The notes beneath the pieces are model-generated. The model saw only the letters and a program-made list of their open reading frames with translations. It was not told where the DNA came from and did not search any database. From assembly GCF_027409185.1 (NCBI RefSeq), contig NC_084469.1, forward strand, positions 77,907,918 through 77,971,917: DNA of 64,000 bases. Reading direction: 5' to 3'. Made by a program: the position numbers and the translations under genes. Positions 57,270 through 64,000 of this stretch are shown here, piece after piece; the stretch's first letter is position 1, and each line of letters begins with the position of its first letter. Origin of the DNA: Cynocephalus volans. Taxonomy: Eukaryota > Chordata > Mammalia > Dermoptera > Cynocephalidae.

Positions 57270-57875
57270 AATGTGGCCGGCTGAATAATGGCCCCCAAAG
57301 GTATCTGGTCCTGATCCCTGGAACCCTGTGAGTGTTGTCTTATACTGCAAAAGGGTCTTTGCAGATGTGATTAAGTTAAGGATCTTGAAATGGGAAAATT
57401 AACTTGTATAATCCAAGTGGGCCCTAAATGTAACAAGTGTCCTTACAAAAGGGAGGCAGAGGGAGATCTGACTACAGAAGAGAAAAAGGCTAAGACACAA
57501 CCAAAGCAGAGATTGGAGTACTGTGGCCACAAGCCAAGGGATGCAGGCAGTCTTAGGAACTGGGAAGAGATAAGAAACAGATATTCTCCTGGAGCACCCA
57601 GAATGAACCATCCCTGCTGACACCTTGGATTTTAGCCCACTAAGACTCTTGTTGGACTTCTGACATTTAGAACTATAAGAGAATAAATTTGTACTGTTTC
57701 AAGCCACTAAGTAAGTTCTTTTTTTTGGCTGGCCAGTATGGGGATCCAAAACCTTGACCTTGGTGTTATAACACTGTGCTCTAACCAACTGAGCTAACTG
57801 GCCAGCCTCACAAGCCACTAAATTCATGCTAACTTACTACAGTGGCAACAGGAAATAATATGAGACACCTATTAA
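57270..57875 (+). mobile_element. MLT1-type MaLR LTR, split by a SINE
   Basis: An LTR with 'ccccaaaggtatctggtcctgatccc', 'gtctttgcagatgtgatta', 'aagccaagggatgc' and the AATAAA block ('agagaataaatttgtactgt'). A CYN-like SINE interrupts its 3' end. Open frames here (57390-57623) are chance. Confidence 0.7.
57720..57807 (-). mobile_element. CYN-like SINE monomer, antisense
   Basis: Reverse tRNA-Ile monomer ('accaactgagctaactggccag') inserted in the LTR; 'caagccactaa' occurs on both sides (57701 and 57810). Confidence 0.87.
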
Positions 57876-59112
57876 TGATAGACCATGTATTTAAAAACTC
57901 ATATTCAGCTTGAAAGAACAAAGGCTAACTAGTTTGATAAAACAAAAACAAGATAGTTAATATCATCTGTATAAAATTAAGTATGTGACAAAAATTCATC
58001 AAACAGGGATGAATGAGTAGGAGGGACAGATATGTAATGTAACTACACTTGAGTAATACCTTAACTATTAGGGGACTTCATTTTGTTAATTCAGAAATAA
58101 ATTTCTCACAACTGAGGACAGATACTTTCAAATCCTCACTAATATAAACTTGTTAAAAACTCATTTTTCAGGAACAATAAGAAGATCACTAAATGAAGTT
58201 CATAGGATTTTATTTTGTATTATAGTTGCACTGATACTTGCCTCTTGAGATTTAACTAATCTAGTAAATGAGTATCTGCTTTACGTGAAGTGGAGAACAT
58301 TTAACATGAAGGCCATCACATATAAAAAGTCATTGAAAGGAAACAATCAGATTTTTAAAGCACATTCCTTTTTGGTTGCTTACCTAAAAAACACCCTATG
58401 TTACTTTGGATAATCACTCCCATTCTGCTACCAGATAACTGTTGATGATTGAAATAATTTGCCAGGAAGAAACTAAACTTCCTGATTAAACAGTTTTTGG
58501 TAGATTCATTATAAGAAAAATAACATTTATTTTTCAAATAAAACTTTAAAAAAAATTTCTAAATAATTCAAGATGCTACTGTTAATAGACATATAACATA
58601 TTTTCAAGATGATTTACGTGATTCTCAAGGATTGCAAGAATGGATTGATGCCTACAGAAATGAAATGCCTGTTGTGCAAAATGTCATCAAGTACAGGTTT
58701 ACCAACCTTTTCCAAATTTAAATCCTAATATCTTAGTTCATTCCAAATTATTTTTCTTAAAATGCATTCTTTCAATCATTAAATCCCTTTGTTCTTAGCA
58801 AGGGAAGATTTTTTAATGGTGACATCCATCTTCCTACAACAGAAAGTAGCAGAAAGAGAGTAGGTGCCCAAGAAGGGACCTTACAAATGAGCAATCCATC
58901 TGAAATATGATTCAGACTGGTTTTTTTTTTTGGGGGGGGGGGTTAAGCAATTATAAATCTTTTGTTCTATAGCAAATTTTAGAAAATCACATTAGAAACT
59001 TTTCTATTTCTAGGACCCACCTGACTGTCCTTAAGAAAATCTCTGAAAGCAAGGTTTAGATAATGTAATCACTTATAAATGAAGTTATGAATAGTGATAG
59101 ATATGCAATAAG
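57876..59112. other. upstream intron, nothing recognised
   Basis: AT-rich intron of about 1.2 kb with a T-run/G-run at 58921-58942. No gene. Confidence 0.4.
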
Positions 59113-59138
59113 TCTAAATATTCTTTTTTTTTTAAATT

Positions 59139-59300
59139 TTATTTTGTCGATATACATTGTAGCTGATTATTGCTCCCCATCACCAAGACCTCCCTCCCTT
59201 CTCCCTCCCCCCCTCCCCCCCAACAATGTCCTTTCTGTTTGCTTGTCGTATCAACTTCAAGGAATTGTGGTTGTTATAGCTTCTTCCCCCCCCCGTTTTT

Positions 59301-59345
<45 letters not shown>

Positions 59346-59359
59346 TTATATATTAATTT
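59139..59359 (-). repeat. L1 3'UTR with (GT)n and C-run
   Basis: Complement of the 3'UTR at 47278-47557: (GT)n at about 59307-59341, a C-run (ccccccccg), the polypyrimidine block 'cctccctcccttctccctcc', and 'tatacattgtagctgattatt'. Confirms that both L1 copies are one family. Confidence 0.85.
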
Positions 59360-62350
59360 TTAGCTCCCACCAATAAGTGAGAACATGTGGTATTTCTCTT
59401 TCTGTGCCTGACTTGTTTCACTTAATATAATTCTCTCAAGGGCCATCCATGTTGTTGCAAATGGCAGTATTTCATTCGTTTTTATAGCTGAGTAGTATTC
59501 CATTGTGTAGATGTACCACATTTTCCGTATCCACTCATCTGATGATGGGCATTTGGGCTGGTTCCAACTCTTGGCTATTGTAAAGAGTGCTGCGATAAAC
59601 ATTGGGGAACAGGTATACCTTCGAATTGATGATTTCCATTCCTCTGGGTATATTCCCAGCAGTGGGATAGCTGGGTCGTATGGTAGATCTATCTGCAATT
59701 GTTTGAGGAACCTCCATACCATTTTCCATAGAGGCTGCACCATTTTGCAGTCCCACCAACAATGTATGAGAGTTCCTTTTTATCCGCAACCTCGCCAGCA
59801 TTTATCGTTCAGAGTCTTTTGGATTTTAGCCATCCTAACTGGGGTTAGATGGTATCTCAATGTGGTTTTGATTTGCATTTCCCGGATGCTGAGTGATGTT
59901 GAGCATTTTTTCATATGTCTGTTGGCCATTTGTATATCTTCCTTAGAGAAATGCCTACTTAGCTCTTTTGCCCATTTTTTAATTGGGTTGCTTGTTTTCT
60001 TCTTGTAAAGTTGTTTGAGTTCCTTATATATTCTGGATATTAATCCTTTGTCAGATGTATATTTTGCAAATATTTTCTCCCACTCTGTTGGTTGTCTTTT
60101 AACTCTTTTAATTGTTTCTTTGGCTGTGCAGAAGCTTTTTAGTTTGATATAATCCCATTTGTTTATTTTTCCTTTGGTTGCCCGTGCTTTTGGGGTCGTA
60201 TTCATGAAGTCTGTGCCCAGTCCTATTTCCTGAAGTGTTTCTCCTATGTTTTCTTTAAGAAGTTTTATTGTTTCAGGGTGTATATTTAAATCCTTAATCC
60301 ATTTTGAGTTGATTTTAGTATACGGTGAGAGGTATGGATCTAGTTTCATTCTCCTGCATATGGATATCCAATTCTCCCAGCACCATTTGCTGAAGAGGCA
60401 GTCCCTTCCTCAGTGAATAGGCTTGGTGCCTTTGTCAAAGATCAGATGGCAGTAAGGGTGTGCGTTGATTTCTGGATTCTCTATTCTATTCCATTGGTCA
60501 GTGTGTCTGTTTTTATGCCAGTACCATACTGTTTTGGTTATTATAGCTTTGTAATATAGCTTAAAGTCAGGTAGTGTTATGCCTCCAGCTTTATTTTTTT
60601 GCTCAGCATTGCTTTGGCTATGCGTGGTCTTTTATTGTTCCATATAAATGTCTGGATAGTTTTTTCCATTTCTGAGAAAAATGTCTTTGGAATTTTGATG
60701 GGGATTGCATTGAATTTGTATATCACTTTGGGTAGTATGGACATTTTCACTATGTTGATTCTTCCAATCCAAGAGCATGGAATATCTTTCCATCTTCTTG
60801 TATCCTCTCTAATTTCTCTCAGCAGTGGTTTGTAGTTCTCATGATAGAGATTTTTCACCTCCTTGGTTAACTCAATTCCTAAGTATTTTATTTTTTTGGT
60901 GGCTATTGTAAATGGGCAGGCTTTCTTGATTTTTCCTTCTGCATGTTCACTATTGGAGAAAAGAAATGCTACTGATTTTTGTGTGTTGATTTTGTATCCT
61001 GCTACTGTGCTGAAATCATTTATCAATTCCAACAGTTTTTTTGTAGAGCTTTTAGGCTCTTCGATATATAGGATCATGTCATCTGCAAACAGGGACAGTT
61101 TGACTTCATCTTTTCCGATCTGGATGCCCTTTATTTCCTTCTCTTCTCTGATTGCTCTGGCTAGTACTTCCAACACTATGTTGAATAGGAGTGGTGAGAG
61201 TGGGCATCCTTGTCTAGTTCCTGTTCTTAAAGGAAAAGCTTTCAGCTTTTCCCCATTCAGGATGATATTGGCAGTGGGTTTGGCATATATGGCTTTAATT
61301 ATGTTGAGATATTTTCCCTCTATACCTAACTTATAGAGGGTCTTTGTCATGAATGAGTGCTGAACTTTATCAAATGCTTTTTCAGCATCTATAGAGATGA
61401 TCATATGGTCCTTGTGTTTGACTTTATTAATATGGTGTATCACATTTATTGATTTGCGTATGTTGAACCAACCTTGCATTCCTGGGATGAATCCCACTTG
61501 ATCGTGATGAATAATTTTACGTACGTGTTGCTGTATTCTGTTTGCTAGTATTTTAGTGAGGATTTTTGCATCTATATTCATCAAGGATATCGGCCTGTAG
61601 TTTTCTTTTTTGGTTATATCTTTACCTGGTTTTAGTATCAGGATGATGTTTGCTTCATAGAATGAGTTTGGGAGATTTGCGTCCGTTTCAATCTTTTGGA
61701 ATAGTTTGTAAAGAATCGGTGTCAATTCCTCTTTGAATGTTTGTTAAAATTCTGCTGTGAATCCATCTGGTCCTGGGCTTTTCTTTGTTGGGAGCCTTCT
61801 GATAACAGCTTCAATCTCCTTTATTGTTATTGGTCTGTTCAAATTTTCTACGTCTTCACGGTTCAGTTTTGGGAGCTTGTGTGTGTCCAGAAATTTATCC
61901 ATTTCCTCCAGATTTTCAAGTTTGTTGGCATATAGTTGTTTATAGTAGTCTCGAATGATTCCTTGTATTTCAGATGAATCAGTTGTAATATCACCTTTTT
62001 CATTTCTAATTTTTGTTATTTGAGTCTTCTCTCTTCTTTTTTTTGTTAGCCATGCTAATGGTTTGTCAATTTTATTTATCTTTTCAAAAAACCAACTTTT
62101 TGATTCATTGATCTTTTGAATTGTTTTTTGGTTTTCAATTTCATTCAGTTCTGCTCTGATCTTAATGATTTCTTTCCGTCTGCTAACTTTAGGTTTGGAT
62201 TGTTCTTGTTTTTCTAGTTCTTTAAGGTGAAGTGTTAGGTTGTTCACTTGCCATCTTTCTATTCTTCTGAAGTGAGCATTTAATGCAATAAATTTTCCCC
62301 TCAATACTGCTTTTGCAGTATCCCACAGGTTTTGGTATGATGTATCATTG
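59360..62350 (-). pseudogene. L1 ORF2 remnant (RT and C-terminal region)
   Basis: Read right to left: ORF2 linker (62304-61744), RT domain including [12 protein letters not shown] (61725-60577), then the C-terminal region in pieces (60349-59780 and 59743-59360), ending SLIGGS. A reverse-transcriptase domain of about 382 codons is intact in one piece, but the whole is interrupted by two stops and a frameshift. The endonuclease domain is absent through 5' truncation. Confidence 0.88.
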
Positions 62351-62399
62351 TTTTCATTAGATTCAATAAATTTTTTGATTTCCTGCTCTAAATATTCTT

Positions 62400-62848
62400 A
62401 TGAATACCCTGCTCCATATATGTAGTGCCTTATCAAATATTATTTGAAAATGCAAAGAAACACAGATTGAAATTATTTATACAAAGTACTGAAAACAATT
62501 GTGTACAGCTGAAGTATTTGGATATTCCAGGAAAACGTAAAATACTTCCAACTTTACACTTTTTTTGCATATTCCACTATGCCAAACACCTACTACCTAG
62601 TGGCTTTCCCATATAAAAATGAACAAATTATTTCGGAAATGAGCAAATTATGAAACAACTACAGCAAACTCTCTGAACTCTCCTCAGTTACTGTGGTACC
62701 TCTTCAGTCAGCTCTCTTTTCAAATGTAACCTCTGCTCCCTAGTCCAAAGATTTAAAATAGACATTTACATGCCTAAATTATTTCTCATTTTCACAGCAT
62801 AGCTGATTATGATTAAAGTATATCTGAGTCTTCTAAGTAAAATAATAC
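62400..62848. other. upstream intron, nothing recognised
   Basis: AT-rich sequence between the L1 and the next LTR. Confidence 0.4.
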
Positions 62849-63450
62849 TGTATTGGTCTGTTTCTGTTGCTTAGAATACCTGAAATTGGGTAATTTATAA
62901 ATAAATTTATTTCTTACAGTTTGGAGGCTGGGAAGTCCAAAGTCACACCCGGTGAGGGCCTTCTTGTTGGTGGTGACTCTCCACAGAGACATAGGGTATC
63001 ACACGGCAGATGGCTGAGCACGAGAGTGCTAAGCTTCTCAGCTGCTCTCCTTTTAAAGCCATTAAAAATGGTGGAACAAAGGAATGGACTATACACAGTT
63101 TGGCTAGGTTGGGGGTGGTGTGTGAGAATTATAGATGATTTTTCCCTATATTTTCATCACTTTCTGTAATGTTTTATACTAAAGTTTTATAAATTCCAAA
63201 AAAAAATTTAAGAAAATAAATGTGCAACAGATCAAAAATTTAAATATAAAAATAAAACCATAAAAGAAAACAAAAAGCAAAGACAAACAAAGCCATCAGA
63301 ATCATGCTCATTACTCCACGAATGGATCAGTCCATTCACATGGACAAAGTCCTCACAGTCTAAGCATCTCTTTAAGGCCCCACCTTTTAATTACCGTAAT
63401 AGGATTTCCCACCCTCTTAACAGTTACAAATTTCTATCTGGTCATCAACT
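62849..63450 (-). mobile_element. MST/THE-type MaLR LTR, antisense, interrupted
   Basis: Reversed MaLR phrases 'ttgggtaatttataaataaa', 'ggaggctgggaagtcc' and 'aaggccccaccttttaatta', split at 63055-63296 by a short insertion. Confidence 0.72.
63063..63288 (+). mobile_element. short L1 3' fragment inserted in the LTR
   Basis: About 226 bp with L1-like 'ttctgtaatgttttatac' and an A-rich tail, bracketed by a perfect 8-bp duplication (aaagccat at 63055-63062 and 63289-63296). Target-site duplication and tail indicate L1-type insertion; the family is uncertain. Confidence 0.6.
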
Positions 63451-63489
63451 CCTACTGATTCAAGTGGGTCTCCACTACCCTAGTTCACC

Positions 63490-64000
63490 TATCATTGTTT
63501 CTCACACAAGCCTCTTAAATGATCTTCCTACCTCCAGTCTTTCCCCATTCCAACTCATTCCCTACACTGCTGCTAGAGTTAAATTTCTCAACTAGACTGC
63601 ACTATGTCCATATTCTGCTTGAAGGGCTTTAAAAGCTTTTTAATTGCCTCAGAATCAAGTTTAAATTTCTCAAAATGGCACACAAACCCCTTCACAATTT
63701 GGATACAACTTCACTAACTCCTTAAATTCACCTCCATCAAATTCATCCCATGCATCCACACATACCTATGCCATATTCCTGATATCTTCCTTGTAGTTTA
63801 GCATTGTATGATTAATTAGGTGGCTTTCTCTCTCTGTAACACAATGAAATCCACACTTCTTTCAAAGCTCAGCTGGAATGTTACTTTCTCTGTAAAGTCT
63901 TTCCTTTTCTCTGTTCTCCCATTTTACACAGAATTAATAATTTTCTACTTTAGTGTCTTCAGCAACTATAATCCTCTCATTTTAGTACTTATAGTATTTA
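63490..64000 (+). repeat. L2 LINE fragment
   Basis: Typical L2 phrases: 'ttgaagggctttaaaagc', 'tcacctccatcaaattcatcc', 'tcaaagctcagctggaatgttac'. Runs to the window edge. Confidence 0.55.

Larger units (their letters stand above)
59126..62386 (-). mobile_element. young L1, 5'-truncated, sense to CHD9
   Basis: A 3.26-kb L1 with a perfect 13-bp duplication (tctaaatattctt at 59113-59125 and 62387-62399). It has the same family 3'UTR as the L1 at 44426 and keeps ORF2 from just after the endonuclease ([15 protein letters not shown]) to the end. Three lesions break it: a TAA in place of tyrosine in TAEFY (about 61746), a one-base loss near 60590, and a TGA in place of tryptophan near 60412. It is not active. 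Confidence 0.93.

Noticed and set aside
57390..57623. Paired 76- and 74-codon open frames
   Set aside because: They fall within a MaLR LTR and overlap on opposite strands; chance.

Overview
The window is nuclear DNA from a placental mammal. It has spliced exons with GT/AG boundaries in AT-rich introns, and dense L1, tRNA-derived SINE, MaLR LTR, MER, MIR and L2 repeats. The young SINEs derive from tRNA-Ile: a head like 'ggccggttagctcagttggtt', an anticodon loop CTGATAA, monomers and head-to-tail dimers, and no separate tRNA-unrelated body. That is what I know of the CYN SINEs of colugos (Dermoptera), so a colugo is my best guess for the host. This is an inference from repeats, not from a search.

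The only protein-coding gene I can support is the 3' half of CHD9, on the minus strand. Twenty exons between 55532 and 7372 join in frame into 1,498 codons plus a TGA stop. The product covers the region after the helicase core: SANT-like modules, a serine-rich segment, an AT-hook-like basic patch, two BRK domains and the Ala/Ser-rich acidic C terminus. The chromodomains and ATPase motor must lie beyond 64000. The 3'UTR runs left of 7372, perhaps to about 5390. Positions 1-5300 are downstream flank built mainly of old L1 and a MaLR LTR.

Layout: 1-4300, old L1, three SINEs and an MLT1-type LTR; 4300-7371, sparse sequence and the 3'UTR; 7372-30196, exons encoding the C-terminal third; 30197-44183, exons of the middle region; 44426-47557, a young L1 with a complete 5' end, an internal deletion and a perfect 14-bp target-site duplication, 229 bp upstream of a CHD9 exon; 51815-55532, the three most upstream exons seen here; 59126-62386, a second young L1 in the opposite orientation; 62849-64000, MaLR and L2 remains inside the large upstream intron.

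The points most worth checking are the L1 that joins the ORF1 start to the ORF2 reverse-transcriptase core, the inverted L1 pair flanking three exons (a candidate circular-RNA or inversion driver), the L1 promoter beside a CHD9 exon, and a SINE subtype whose anticodon-arm region has become a GC-rich hairpin. I saw no bacterial, CRISPR or free-standing RNA gene features.
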